Under the pieces are notes generated by a model that saw only the letters and a list, made by a program, of their open reading frames with translations, was not told where the DNA came from and ran no database searches. Made by a program: the position numbers and the translations under genes. A stretch of DNA of 64,000 nucleotides from Lomentospora prolificans (taxonomy: Eukaryota; Ascomycota; Sordariomycetes; Microascales; Microascaceae): NCBI GenBank assembly GCA_029532625.1, contig JARFXM010000007.1, positions 434,001 through 498,000 of the forward strand. Direction: 5' to 3'. Positions 1-11,870 of this stretch are shown piece after piece. Each line of letters opens with the position of its first letter. The stretch's first letter is position 1.

Positions 1-1041
1 GCCAGCTCTTATCATGCCCTTGCCTGCCCGACCCCTCGTTGGTCTGGACGTTTGGGCAGGGGTTGTGAGGAGAAGAGGGGGGCTCAAAACCCCTTATTAC
101 CATCAAGTACCCCCGAGCGCACAAAATAATTGTAACAGACCAGACGAAGGAATACAACTTGCAGTAATGACATCACTGGGGGCACAGAGCCTCCCGGTTC
201 CTGCACTGCACGGATTCGTCTCGTTCTTCTTTTCCAGTTCAAGGACAAGGAGGCCCTTGCTTCCCGCCGTTTTCTAAAGGTCTTCTAATGGCAACATCAA
301 ACCCGCCCGACCCCGAAATACAAACAAGCTCCCCCGGTAAGGGAATACGGGTACAAGCGGAAAATGCAACATGACCATGCTATTTCCCTCCTTCCATCGA
401 TGGTGTTCCAACCTTCTCGCAGCTGTGTCCAGGTGCTCATTTCTTTGCGACTTGTCCCAATTTGTCAATGTTTCCGAGATGGAAGGGCGAGCTGCACCTC
501 AAATAATCGATCTCCTTGTCCAAAAGAGAGAAACAGCGCAGTCTTCCCGCAGATCGTACCAAGGTCGTCATGTCGAGAAGCTCGGGCCATCCGCTGGCTA
601 TGTGATGGATTGATGTCTCTGCTCCTTCTCCCTCATGCCCCGCTCCCTCCAAGGTTTGAGCCTTTCTGCTGTGTTTCCTGCACCCGGCACCAGCGCGACA
701 TGTACACTTTCCCCCTCCTCCCACCTCGCTTGTGGTCCTATTTTTGCGTAGTGGAATGTGGTAACCGGGAAGACCCGATACAGAGATACATGAATGCCAA
801 GCCGGCTTCTTCCACTCCAAGCTTGGGGTGCCTCGGTCTAAGTCGATCGGAGGGCCGCGAGGAATCTAACCTTATATCAAAGGTCATCCGAGAAAAGTAA
901 ATCTTTCTTTAGGACACATTGGAAAGAACCGTAACGTGATTGTTCTTATTCTTCTCGTTTGAAAACGCAGCCGGTTTATTGCCTTGTAACTTTTTCCCCA
1001 ATTTTCGCTTTATTCGCCCCCGGTAAATCCAAACGTGCACA
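1..1041. other. intergenic, no gene seen
   Basis: Left edge of the window, upstream of the alcohol dehydrogenase. Open frames exist on both strands (for example 364-900), but they overlap each other, show no family resemblance and have no coherent splice structure. The last 100 bases are pyrimidine-rich and probably form the core promoter and leader of the downstream gene. Confidence 0.6.
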
Positions 1042-2578
1042 ATGCTCGCCGTTGTCTTTGACGGACCTTACAAGGTCTCCGTTCAGGAACGCCCGATCCC
1101 GACAGGTACGAGGGCCCAGCCACATCCCGTCTACCCGGACCTTGCATCGAACCGAAGAAAGGCTAAGCTAACAACGAGGACCTTGCTGGTCCGCCCAACA
1201 TTTCACAGTTGAAAATGAGGAAGACATTGTTATCAAGGTCAGCGCGTCCGGTCTCTGCGGCTCGTGAGTCTCCTGCTCCCCTAGTCTTGGCCTAATTGTT
1301 TGGGGTAACACCCGTCCCCGCACTACGCATTGCCGGCTACGTATAGTGGGCTTACCGGTTGATCGCGTGTTTGCCAAAAAAATTACAGTGAGCTTCACGC
1401 TTTTCGAGGACATGAGAAGCGGCCTCCTGGGTTTATAATGGGCCACGAGTTTACTGGAACAGTGACAGAAGTTGGTTCTGCTGTCAAAACCGTAAAGGTT
1501 GGAGACAAGGTTGTAGCCCCTTTTACCATCTCATGGTAAGTTCCTTCTCCGAGCCTGTTATTGGGTCTACGAAGAAATCTCACAATCTGCCGGTTTTATC
1601 GGCAATGAATATGCATAGCTCAAAGTGTTTCTATTGTCGCAATGGCTTTACTTCTCGCTGTGTCGAGAGCAAGCTCTTTGGTAGTGCCGCCCTAGATGGC
1701 GGCCAGGCCGAGTATGTTAGGATACCATTTGCCGATGGCACCGTCGTCAAAGCTCCAAACAGCATCTCGGACAAGGCCCTCGTGCTCATGGCCGACATCT
1801 GGCCTACCGGTGTGTTCGGTGCCAAGTCAGCCTGGGAACTCTTACCCATGAAGGAAAAAGAAGATGTCGTCGCCGTCGTTATTGGCTGTGGACCCGTCGG
1901 CCTTTGCGCCATCCTTGCCGCCCTGGAATACAAGCCCAAGCATCTATTCGCAATTGATGCGGTCGACAGCCGACTCGAGATCGCCAAGAAGCTCGGCGCG
2001 GAGCCTCTCAATTTCAAGACTGACCCTGAAGGGATGAAGAAGAGGATCCTAGAGGTGACGGACGGCCGTGGTGCCGATCTGGCCATCGAGGTCGTCGGTC
2101 TCAGCCCTGCATTGAGGACGGCGTTTGACCTTGTCCGGCCTTGGGGTGTTATTAGCAGCATTGGTGTCCACAATGCAGAGGTAGGCGATGCCAGTTGGCG
2201 GACAAAAGAGCATGCGCAACCGCTAACTTCAGAAATAGATCCCCTGGAATGGCGTGGAGGGATACGGGTGAGTGAATTCAGTGGGCTGGATGAGGGACGA
2301 ATTCAACCGCTAACGGGTTCCAGCAAAAACATCCGCCTTCAGATGGGCCGCTGCCCTTGCCGCGCGATATTCGATGACGCCCTTGCCCTTCTGGAGAAGA
2401 AGCAGGACAAACTCGAGTAAGTCTAATCAGCCTCTGCGACCCCCGTCTTCTCATGGCTCTTTGAAATCTCACACCATGTAGGTTCATGTTCGACAAGATG
2501 ATGCCCCTTAAGGACGCGGTCGAGGGATACAGGATATTCGATGCTATGGAGGCGTACAAGGTCATCTTCATCCCTTAG
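1042..2578 (+). CDS. zinc-dependent medium-chain alcohol dehydrogenase, NAD-type
   Basis: Seven exons: 1042-1105, 1209-1263, 1389-1535, 1619-2180, 2239-2267, 2324-2416, 2482-2578, giving 348 residues. The family oxidises alcohols or polyols with NAD(P). Visible signatures: the catalytic-zinc region with Cys38 (GLCGSELH) and His59-Glu60 (GHEFTG); the structural zinc cysteines 89, 92, 95 and 103; the Rossmann motif GCGPVG at 178-183; and an acidic residue ending the second strand (FAIDAVD), which favours NAD. Length is normal for the family. The split cysteine motif supports the exon 3/4 join, and IPWNGVEGYGKN supports the small exon 5. The start is the first ATG before a conserved beta strand (MLAVVFDG). 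It converges on sen15, with 130 bases between the stops and an AATAAA at 2679. The substrate cannot be read from sequence; a formaldehyde or glutathione-dependent or polyol enzyme are alternatives. There is no targeting signal, so it is probably cytosolic. Confidence 0.9.
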
Positions 2579-2708
2579 GCCCAGACCTCTTTGATAGCCT
2601 CCATAGCTAGCGGTGGGATGGCCACTACCGTCTTCGCACTTTGACGTCGGTAGCGAGTAGACCCTTGAGCAGTAGCAGAATAAAAACGTGAAATGGCATC
2701 CTTCAGTT

Positions 2709-3215
2709 CTAATTTTGCCTCGGTTTTACAATGCCATCATGAACGATGTAGTACGACACGGTCGAGTCATCGTGAACAATGGCCATGGTCAATCGCTTCT
2801 TCCGATCGGCCCCTCTCCAATCTTTGCCGCTTGGTCCAAGCTCCGATGCATCATCCCGCGACGGCCGGGGAGGTATCGCATCAATAGAGTCGAACACGGC
2901 GGCAAACTTTGCGATGGACCACTCCTCGCTCAAGTGGACGGGGAGGACCCATTCGTACTCGGGCTCCTTGGCATCCTCTGGCTGCGCACCGGTCTCACGC
3001 TCAATGTCGATGGCCTCAATCTGTTCGTCTGGGTGGATGTAAAGGCGTTTAGGAGGTAGGCCACTTATCATTGTTCGAGGCAAGGGCTTGGACGGGTCGT
3101 TTGGCGACTCGGTGTGCACCTGGATGTCCGTCCAGTAGTGCTGGTCCCTGAGGTTCTCGAGGACACTTGCGGGGATATCACGGCCCGGAAGAGCCATGGC
3201 TAGTCCTTGTTGCAT
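2709..3215 (-). CDS. sen15: tRNA-splicing endonuclease subunit Sen15
   Basis: Single exon, 168 residues from the ATG at 3215; a second ATG lies six codons in. Sen15 is a structural subunit of the tetrameric SEN endonuclease that cuts introns from pre-tRNA, and it dimerises with a catalytic subunit. The protein carries the fungal Sen15 pattern: an early YWTDIQVHT strand, the central VLPVHLSEEWSIAKFAAVFD helix, and the very characteristic C-terminal end DDSTVSYYIVHDGIVKPRQN. The frame stays open 24 bases upstream of 3215 without another ATG and then meets a stop, so either this is the start or a short upstream exon was missed. It is transcribed towards the alcohol dehydrogenase. Confidence 0.9.
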   Translation of the reverse strand: MQQGLAMALPGRDIPASVLENLRDQHYWTDIQVHTESPNDPSKPLPRTMISGLPPKRLYIHPDEQIEAIDIERETGAQPEDAKEPEYEWVLPVHLSEEWSIAKFAAVFDSIDAIPPRPSRDDASELGPSGKDWRGADRKKRLTMAIVHDDSTVSYYIVHDGIVKPRQN

Positions 3216-4504
3216 GTAACCGCCGGGGAGTGTGGGCAAGTTACAAATTTTGAATCACAAGTGTCGTAGAGCCGCTCTGCAAAGCTTTTTTTCTTTTTAC
3301 GCTCCTCTTTTTTTTTTCTCCCTGTATGATTACCGACGGCTTCATGGGGTCAACTCTGACTAAGCATCCAGTGTCGAGATCGAACTTTAAAGATCAATGA
3401 ATGGAAAAAGAGCCCAGCCCAGACCAGACCAGACCCAATCTCCACCCAGACTAAGACAATCGGGCTCTGCTAGCGTGGAGATGGTGCAGATTTGCTCCCT
3501 CGCATCAGCCGTTTGAATCTGAGATCCGTGGAGCATGTGCTTCCCTCTCCAGATTCCGCGTCAGTGACCACACCTGTGTTGAAAAATACGTGGGTGCAAT
3601 TTGCAACACCTTGATACCCGTAATACAGCCCAAAACCTTGGCCTGCTCAACTTGACCGAACCACTCAAACCGCGGCGACCATCCCCAAGGCCAGCCCGGG
3701 CGCGGGAGCTCGCATATTAGCGATGACATCAACGGACGAACCGGCTCTTGTAGCAGGGTTGGAGCAGTTGGACGGCAGAGATCCGCCATTTTCTCTTCCA
3801 GCATGACTAGAATGACGTATTTTACGTGCACTGTAAATGCGAATACCTTGTTCGGAGTTCCTGTCCACTGGTATTTTCTCCGTCATGGCTCGCTTGTGGG
3901 CGATCGCCAGGGCAGGACGGCCAACAAGAGCGCGGCCGACTCAGGGTGGCAACAGAGCCAGCTTGGCCCCAGTCTCAAGTTCGCCTATCCCGCAAAATCG
4001 ACACACCCTTTTCGATAGTCTGGTCACTTTCTTTTTAGCACCGGTCATGATTACTCTCCGTGTTCCTGTCCGTCCCGCTTGGTGGTCGCATTTTCTCCTT
4101 GGAAAGGGAGACGCCGAACTCAATTCTGGTGACCCCTGCCAACAAGCCTGCTGGCTGTGGTAACAAAATTGCTTAGCCCCCGGCACTACGAGTACTTCAC
4201 CACCAACTTTGACCCTTTTTTTCTTGGCTCCGCTCTCTCTTGATTGTTTAATACGCGTAAAAGGGCTGGGTGAGATTGTTTTATTCCGCAGGAGCAGAGA
4301 CCTGGGTATTTTATTACGTTGCCCATCCCCCCGAGATACGGGATACGAAAAAAAAAATAGGGCAACCGCTTCTTCTTCCCTTCGCTCTTGTTGTGCTTTT
4401 TTCTCAATGGGCTTGACTGCATCCTATTCCCCGTCTGTTTTGCTTTGGTAGAGAGCGACAATTTCTTCGTCGATTCCTCGACTTGTTCAACCATTCTCGC
4501 CATC
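3216..4504. other. divergent intergenic region, sen15 / DUF2985 gene
   Basis: About 1.3 kb between two divergently transcribed genes; it should hold both promoters. It includes a short (AGACC)3 tandem at 3421-3435 and T-rich stretches near 3287-3320 and 4210-4400. The small open frames here overlap on both strands and look like chance. No promoter element can be named with confidence. Confidence 0.6.
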
Positions 4505-6046
4505 ATGTCGTCGCCCAAGACGACAGGCAGCCCCACGGTCGGGGCCCAGTCGCCGTTTCCTGACTTGGAATCCGCACCAGCGGCCATCTCGCCGACCGCG
4601 AGAACAAACACGGAAAACACCACAAACGCTCACGATTCCGAAACCAGACCTCCCCTCACGCTCGCCGGCAGAATCCGCAGCCTCTCGAAGAGTTTCGAGC
4701 AATCGGACATACCCGTCGGCTTCTTCCCTGCGACTGGGTCCTTCGCCTCCTCGGCCCTGTCCCCACAACCAAAGCGGAGAGGCTCACTAGCGTCTACTGC
4801 GCCTTCGTCCATCGACTCGCCTATACCAGGCGATGGCGTGAGGTCAAACAGAGCTGGGTCGTTGTCCTCGCATTTCAACACCGCGCGAACGAGGAGGGGC
4901 ACCGAGCCTTTGCCCGAGACGGCCGAGCATGAGACCAACGAGTCGCCAAACGCTGCCCGAGCCCCGTTGGAGAAGGACGGGCGGACAAGTGACGAGGCGG
5001 CGACGGGCAAATCGCCTGGCCGCTCGACGACCAGCGCGGGGGTGGGAGAAACCGACCCCCGATACGCCGGCACGGCGCCTTTCGAGAACGGCTACCACTT
5101 CCCGCCGTCTCATGGATTCGTGGGGTCGACGAAGATTGGCGCCATCGCGCTGTGGAATTATTTTCTCACGCCATTCGGTTTCTGCGTCGTCCTATACGGC
5201 CTCAATGTTGTGGCGTGGGGAGGCATGATCTTCCTACTCCTGTGCAACGCCGCGCCGGCCATGTGCCACCCGACCTGCAATGATATCGACTCGCCCCGGC
5301 GGAAGTGGATCGAATACGACTCGCAGATTCTCAACGCACTTTTCTGCGTTACAGGATTCGGTCTGGCACCGTGGAGAATCCGCGATCTCTGGTACCTTAT
5401 GAAATACCGACTCCGCGGCCAACATCTCGCCCTCCGGCGACTTGCGGGCATCCATCCCAATTGGTTCCGCCTCCCCGGCTCGGAAAATGTTCCGATTCAC
5501 ATTGGAGGCGAGGATTTCGCCGATGTCGAAGACGATTCCCTCGGCGGAGAGTGGACTCCCTTCCTTCCGTATCCCTTGAAGCGCACCCCCAACCGGCCCC
5601 TGACGGGTTACCGCGCCCAGCCTACCAAGATGTGGAAGATGGATGCCGTTATCTGGGCCAACATCTTCAACACGGTCTTCCAGGCTCTTCTGGCGGGATT
5701 CATGTGGGGCATGAACCGATACGTTCGCCCGTCCTGGGCCGTGGGCTTCTTCATTGGTGTTGCGCTTGTTCTCGGCATCATTAGCGGCCTCTTCATCTTC
5801 TTGGAGGGCAAGAGAGTCAAGTCTGTTGAAGGTGTCGAGCTGTCGGATGCCGACAAGAAGAAGTTGTCCGAGGACTACGAGAAAAACATTCAACACTACG
5901 TGAGTGTTTGCCTCTTGTTTTATCACCCAGTGTATAAAATTATATTACTAACTTTCTTGATGTAGAACAACTACAGCGATAAGCCGCCCAAGGAAGAAAA
6001 AGAGAAGGCCAAGAAAGAGAAGAAGGAGAAGAAGGCCAAGAGATGA
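4505..6046 (+). CDS. DUF2985-family fungal multispanning membrane protein
   Basis: Two exons, 4505-5899 and 5966-6046, encode 491 residues. The intron has a perfect TACTAAC branch site at 5945-5951. Residues 1-205 are low-complexity, rich in Ser, Pro, Thr and charged residues, and probably disordered. They are followed by hydrophobic segments at about 215-250 (LWNYFLTPFGFCVVLYGLN) and 272-290 (QILNALFCVTGFGLAPWRIR), a soluble loop, then two more segments at about 380-435 around FMWGMNRYVRPSW. QILNALF..TGFGL.PWR and MWG.NR..RP.W are the patterns I associate with DUF2985. The tail is lysine-rich (KKEKKEKKAKR) and cytosolic if the termini face the cytosol. The upstream reading frame is open through 4388, but the ATG at 4505 has the better context and avoids a T-rich leader. 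Biochemical function is unknown. Confidence 0.82.
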
Positions 6047-7087
6047 TACCTTAATGTGTGATCCTTTGATGGAAGACGCAAATGCGGAATTTTACAACTG
6101 ATATGCAAACATTACCTTTTATGCGAGCCGTGATTTCGGCAATAAGGCGATAGAATTAGCTTGGAATTTGTTTGCTTCTTTTTTTATTTTTATTTGCTTT
6201 CTCTTTGATAGATACCCTCTGCAGGATGGTTTTAGAAATGGGAAATACGAGGACTTCGAACAGGGAGACGTAAGGGCGGGTGTTTGTTTGAAAACGATTG
6301 TTGTCGTATTTTCGTTCGGTTACATATACATAGTACCCTTAATACAGTTTACGAAGTATGAAAGATTTTTGCTTGGTTATGAGGAATAAAAGGGTCAAAA
6401 ACTCTTTGATTGTAAGGCCATGATGAGTGTCTCGATGCTGGCTGTGACCGATGACATCAACACTATGTTAGTGTTGGGTTGTTCTCGGGGCTTCAGCTCA
6501 ACATTTCCGGCAGCCAGGCCACATGCCCTTTAACGCTGGCCAGCCAGCAGCATTTCAGGCTGACGCCAGCTGGCTGGCTGATCAACTGAGTCGACGCTGG
6601 CGGTGGACCTGAGCAACTGAGGGCCAGCAAGGTACCTGCTGCCGGCAGTATAACCTATGCTTGGCGCAAGGGCCCCATGTTCAGGTTGTGCCAGTCCAGG
6701 CCACATGACTGTTGTTACTGGTCAGCCGTGCCTACGAGGTACTTGGCAGCAAGGGGACGCGGGGAAAGGCACCCCGTGCAGTTGAGAGCCCCAGCCAGCG
6801 ACTCATCCACTACCAGGCTATACGTAGCCCGGCCTTCCCACCTCTACTGTTTAGGCGGCTGGCCAAGTCCCGGATCTTATCGCTGGCTTAGCCGAAAGCA
6901 CGTATCATCCACAGATCACCATCCGGGCTTCAACCTCTCTTTCCCTCTTATCTCCTCTTTCCCGATCTCTTCCATTAACACATTTCGACTCGCTTCAACA
7001 CACATGCATCGCTCGTAACAATTGCGAAATAGACAGCCTTATCTTCATCCCCCGTTGATTCTTCGCCTGTAGGCGCACACCGTCGAA
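6047..7087. other. intergenic; GGCT/CCAG-rich block
   Basis: 3' region of the DUF2985 gene and promoter region of the SLC35F6-like gene. Positions 6500-6640 are dense in GCTGGC and GCCAGC words, a composition seen again at 10.3-10.7 kb and 45.4-45.7 kb. The last 130 bases before the start codon are CT-rich (6920-7015), as in many fungal promoters. No gene recognised. Confidence 0.55.
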
Positions 7088-8436
7088 ATGGCGTCGAGGG
7101 GAATGATTCCGTTCTTGGTGGCTATGATGTTGCTGACAGGTGTATGCAACACATTGCTCACCAAGTACCAGGTAAATACGCTTCCCGCGATACCATTTTC
7201 CCTTGCCGTGAGCTCAATCTGACCAGCGACGTTTACGATAGGATAACCAATGTGCTTTTGACTGCGATAATCCCGACGTGACGAAGCGCCGTCACTTCAG
7301 CCAGCCCGTTCTCCAGACCCTTCAGATGTTCATCGGCGAGATGGGTTGCTGGCTCGTCATTGGTGCCGGTGCCCTCTACCGTCGTTACATTTCCAAGACC
7401 GCCAACCCTTCGACTGCGGGCTACGAGGCGGTCAACACCGACGAGACGAATGCCGCCGACACCCCGGACGACTACGACGACGACGTGGCACCCGTCAAGG
7501 CCGACGGGGAACTCAAGGGTGTTCGCATCCTTCTTCTCTCGCTCCCCGCCATTTGTGATATCTGCGGCACGACGCTGATGAACGCCGGTCTGCTCATGGT
7601 GGCGGCGTCGATCTACCAGATGACCCGAGGTGCGCTCGTGCTGTTCGTTGGACTCTTTAGCGTACTCTTCCTCAAGAGGCGGCTGTTGGCCTTCCAGTGG
7701 ATCTCGCTTGTCGGTGTAATGCTCGGTGTTGCAATCGTCGGTCTCGCAGGGGCCATTTCACCCGACGACCAGAAGAAAGCGTCCGGCCCCGAAGGCGAGG
7801 ACGTGGCCACTTCAAATACTCTGCTTGCCATCGTTGGCGTTCTTCTCATTGCTGGCGCCCAAATCTTCACCGCTACGCAGTTTGTCCTTGAGGAATACCT
7901 CCTTGAGCGATCGACCATCGAGCCCATTCACGTCGTCGGATGGGAGGGAATTTTCGGGTTCCTGGTTACATTGGTTGGCATGGTCATCCTGCATTTCCTC
8001 ATTGGAAGGACAGAGGCAGGCCGCTATGGCTATTTCGACATGGTTGAAGGCTGGCGGCAAGTCACCAGCAAGCCCCAGCTCTGGGTCTCTAGCATTCTCA
8101 TTATGATCAGCATTGGGTAAGTGAACGACGCACACTCAGCCCTACAGCAGGGAACTAACATGACATAGTGGCTTCAACTTCTTTGGTCTCTCCGTCACTC
8201 GTAGCGTCAGTGCCACCTCACGCTCCACCATTGATACCTGCCGTACCCTCTTCATCTGGATCGTCTCTCTCGGTCTCGGCTGGGAGACGTTCAAGGCACT
8301 CCAGGTTGTCGGTTTCGTGCTCCTTGTCTACTTTACTTTCCTCTTCAACGGCGTCGTCAAGCCGCCGTTCAAGTGGTTGGAGGCCGATGAAGAGGTCCAG
8401 GAGCTCCTTCCTGAGGAGCCCATTGAGCATCAGTAG
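7088..8436 (+). CDS. SLC35F6-like transporter (drug/metabolite transporter superfamily)
   Basis: Three exons, 7088-7171, 7242-8116 and 8169-8436, give 408 residues. About ten hydrophobic helices are visible. The order of conserved blocks matches animal SLC35F6: an N-terminal helix with LTGVCNTLLTKYQ; a polar loop; PAICDICGTTLMNAGL; SIYQMTRGALVLFVGLFSV; VLLIAGAQIFTATQFVLEE; EGIFGF; FNFFGLSVTRSVSATSRST; and WIVSLGLGWETFKALQ. The acidic loop at about 105-130 and the acidic C-terminus (EEVQELLPEEPIEHQ) probably face the cytosol. SLC35F6 homologues lie in lysosomal, vacuolar or mitochondrial membranes, and their substrate is uncertain. The first intron falls just after the first helix, and the last join restores GGFNFFG exactly. 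Confidence 0.9.
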
Positions 8437-9087
8437 ACGGTCCCATCTAGACGTTGCGACAAAACGTCTGGGTGTAGAGGGGACCCTGTGAGGGTGTGGT
8501 GGGCTCTATATATGTATTTTATAGATATATATCTAGCCGCATGATAGGAGCAGAACGGAGTTTTTTTCTGGGTGTGTTTTCCTTTTTTGGGGGGGTTTGT
8601 CGGTTCTGGGATACTAGCATTCGCTTGGGTCATTTGGGATAGGTAGCTGGAGTAGCTTTGCATATGAAGGCATTTTCACCCAGGAGACTCACTTCTTTTC
8701 AAGTGATAATGATTAACTGTGTGATGGCTTGGCTAGGCGACTAGATGTCTAACCTAACGCACTGCTTGGAGAGAATATCATTCTTCACGCGGTGAAGATG
8801 AGAGTCGAGAGTAAAGCATAATTTAAATATCTACAGGGAGAGACCAGCCACCTCTATACGCCCGAATAGGATTCGCTGTGCATACCAACAAGACACCAAA
8901 GTAAAGGAAGAGACAGAAAAAGACAAACAGATGGAAAATAAAAAGGAAGAATAGGAGCCCTCAGTAATGCAATCTCGGAACAAGGAAGAAAAAAAAAAAA
9001 AAAAAAAAAAAGGACACGCCCCAAGTACAAAGTTTCCAGCACCGTTCGCTGAGAGGGCCATCCTACCGGCCCCCTCTTCTCCCCCAC
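8437..9087. other. convergent 3' intergenic region with poly(A) tract
   Basis: Lies between the 3' ends of the SLC35F6-like and Yippee genes. It contains a run of 23 A at 8989-9011, which reads as poly(T) on the strand of the Yippee gene just beyond its stop. No coding potential seen. Confidence 0.6.
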
Positions 9088-9342
9088 TCAAGAAACATTG
9101 CAAAGTAGCTCGGCCTCGAGGATAAACTTGCCCTCCTTGTACTTCTCCGTGGTCTCGTACGCCTTATCGTACTTCCAGCCGACCGTCTCCTTGCATTGAC
9201 GGCAGGAGATGTCGCGGACGACGTGACGACCGGTGGTCATGTTACGCTCCGAGGCTTCGCCGGTGTCGATGTTGACGACGGAGTTGAAGAGGTAGGCTTT
9301 GCCGTGTTGGCCGCGGAAGTTCTTGTGTTTGGGTTAGTTTTG

Positions 9343-9409
<67 letters not shown>

Positions 9410-9514
9410 GCTTACGCGGCTGATTATGTCCTCATGGTTGGCGAGGTGGGCTTTGCAGGATTTGCAGCCGTAGATGCGGTTGCTGTTGAGGTAGGTGTTG
9501 TAGACGAGGCCCAT
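9088..9514 (-). CDS. Yippee-type zinc-binding protein (Moh1/YPEL family)
   Basis: Two exons on the minus strand, 9514-9416 and 9321-9088, encode 110 residues, the usual length of this highly conserved family. Zinc ligands are Cys17-x2-Cys20 (YGCKSCKAHL) and Cys73-x2-Cys76 (ISCRQCKE). Other hallmarks are FRGQHGKAYLFNSVVN, TGRHVVRDI, LGWKY-like VGWKYDKAYE and KYKEGKFILEAEL. Yippee proteins resemble the cereblon/Mis18 fold. In yeast, Moh1 belongs to the GID ubiquitin ligase neighbourhood, and animal YPEL5 binds the related CTLH complex; whether that holds here is inference. More than half of the 94-base intron is microsatellite, (GA)n then (TA)n read on the plus strand. Confidence 0.95.
9355..9398. 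repeat. (TA)n-(GA)n compound microsatellite in the Yippee intron
   Basis: An alternating TA run at 9355-9378 is followed directly by a GA run at 9379-9398. Both lie inside the 94-base intron. On the coding strand the CT run comes just after the donor, and the TA run precedes the CTAAC branch site. Confidence 0.9.
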
Positions 9515-11870
9515 CTTTTTCGGATAGGGTGGATGGGGGATATTTGGGCGAGGCCTCTATTTAGGTGCGGCGATTTTGAAGGATGGGACGTTTTGGTGTG
9601 CGAATTTATATGCGTGATAACGGTAGGAGGGAAGGGGGAGTGCAGTTGAAGTGAGGAAAAAAGACCGAACCGGACTTGAGACAAAAAAAGAAGGCTGAGG
9701 ATAAGATGATGTGATGTTGGGAGGTTCCGACGAAGCCTCGTGCCTTCCCCGCCTACTAGGTAGTCGTAGCGTTTTCCAAGACCCTCGAAGCTCGGTTCTC
9801 TTCTTTTTTTCTGCCTTCTTTTTTATTCGTATTGCAGTGGCATGTATCAAGCGGTAAACGAACCCGGACTAGAAAGGTTTCAATACTAGAACGGCGTGGC
9901 TTTATAAGAGTATCCCCAGCTATAAATCGGATGTCCTGTATCGCTCTATGAGGGGAGATTTCGTGAGACGATAAGGGGGAGGGCCACTCTAGATACGAGC
10001 TAGGCCTGGATTTGCGGGGTGGGAATGCGGGGAGGGCCGGAGACGCTCCTAGAGAAAGAGAGAGACAAGGCAGTAAGGCTCGTACTACGGGTTACTTGAA
10101 TGACGTGTTTTGCTTTACTTTAAAAAAAAAAGCCCCCCCAGAATAACCACGGGTTGTAGAATGAAGACACCGCAGTCGACAGGGCAGAAAGGGCAGAAAG
10201 GGCCAGCTGTGGAAGGAAATTTGGGATCAGTTCTCGGTGACAGAGCCAGCTTGGGACGAACGCACGAGGTCGAGAGAGAGTCGTCAGCTGAGCGGGTGTG
10301 GGTAAATCCTGTTGCTGGCTGGTGGCGCTGGCTTCACCGAAGTAATGTTGTAAAAGCCGAAGTCACCTCAGCCAGGCGCCTGGTGCCTGGTTTATCAATG
10401 AGGTAATTAGGTGTTCCACTCTTTACAGGGCTGGCTGGCTGGCCGGCCGTCAATGGCGCGAGCCAGGCTGGCGAGGTCCTGGAACCTGAGTGTTCAGGCC
10501 ACTAATTTTTGGGCCTGGCTGGCGGGCGGTGGCTCGAACGTCCATAGCCAGCCAGCCAGCCAGCCAGCCAGGCCGTCATGGTGTTCGTTGCTCCAGCATG
10601 GGCGTCGTCGACAGAGCTTGACTGGGCTGCTGGCTGGCCTGCGCCATGGCCTGGCTGCGGAGGAACGGTGGCCAGCTGGCATTGGGCCGGCCCAGGCAGA
10701 GGAAAGACTCCAGGGCGGCATGTGGTTTTGATGCCTGTTAGCAGCACGCCACCAAAGCCACAACAGGCAGGCGCAACCATCGAATATCTCAAGATTGATC
10801 CAGGCACCCTGAAGAAACACTCACTCACTCGTCAGCTGCTGCGATTCATTTCCTCAGTTCCCATTCATTCCACATCCAGGACACACTACACTTTACCATT
10901 ACACTTACAGTCTATCAATATCTCAATCCATACCCCAGTGGCCACGCTCGCCAACCATCATCAAATGCCAGCAAGCATTAATGCCTAACACGGCAGACAA
11001 CGAAACATTGGATGGATGGAACTCGATCCAGGAACAGCCAGCAGACACCCGGCGTCCCCCAATTCGAACTGACCCCTCAATCTTGGGACCTTGCAAATCC
11101 AAATCATTGCTAGCCATCGTCTCGCTGGCTTGCCCCAATCTTGACCCCAGGAAGAGGGTACAGGGGAACTGCCAGCGTGGCGTGACGTCCACTGCTGGCC
11201 TGGCCTTTGCTTGTCGCACCCGCCATAACCCCTGTTCCGCCACATCCCATCGTAGTCCCTGCTCATTTTACACGAATCCACAACAAGGTTCTACTCTGGT
11301 TTAATGACGCACGACAAAGCAACCTTTGATAACAGTTGTATAGTGTCTGCCACTCCTCATCTCCTCAGAGATAGGGGAGTCGAGACGTTTTCTAACCAGC
11401 CAAGACTATGTGCCTGTAACCTTTTAACGAGCGTCCGTCTAAAGCATCAAAACGAGTGTACAAGTCGGTAAAAAAAAAAAAAAAAAAACCTTTGTCCAGG
11501 CCCGCAAGGATATCTCCTTCCGAGATATCAGAAATGAGCTCTCAACATTAAGCAAAGACTGAAAGGAAGTAGCTTCCATATCATGAACCGGGTGTAGATT
11601 CGTTCAAACAAGGAGTATGACTTAACGGGCTCCCCCCAAGTCACCATCTAAGGCAAAACCAACAAAACATTCCCAAATGAAGTGAAAAGCCAGGGGGTGA
11701 GTACAAGATATACAATTGAAAGGTGCCCCAGTGCAAGATCCACCCCTTTGCTGCCTCCTCGCAGAAACAGCTAGGACTGGATAGGGACAAAATGCAAAGA
11801 TGAAAAAGCCCAGAACCCAGATATATCCCAGAAAAGGGATAAAAAAACAAACCCTAACTCTATCCCTTAT
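9515..11870. other. intergenic, GGCT/CCAG-rich, no gene recognised
   Basis: 2.4 kb upstream of the Yippee gene and downstream of the ferric reductase. Positions 10310-10700 are strikingly rich in GCTGGC/GCCAGC. Long open frames on both strands there (10494-10828, 10578-10988) follow from that biased composition and do not resemble proteins. A run of 19 A sits at 11470-11488. Confidence 0.6.
10429..10572. repeat. GGCT/GCCA tetranucleotide repeat island
   Basis: It holds (GGCT)3 at 10429-10442 and a perfect (GCCA)6 at 10547-10570 in opposite orientation, with scattered single copies between them. The opposite orientations could let the transcript fold into a hairpin. The surrounding 400 bases share the same word usage. 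Confidence 0.85.

Noticed and set aside
364..900. 178-codon plus-strand frame at the left edge
   Set aside because: Overlaps frames on the other strand, Cys/Ser/Pro-rich without pattern, no splice structure and no family resemblance.
10494..10988. Open frames of 105-136 codons in the GGCT/CCAG block
   Set aside because: Composition lacks stop codons on both strands; products are Trp/Ala/Gly-rich low complexity.
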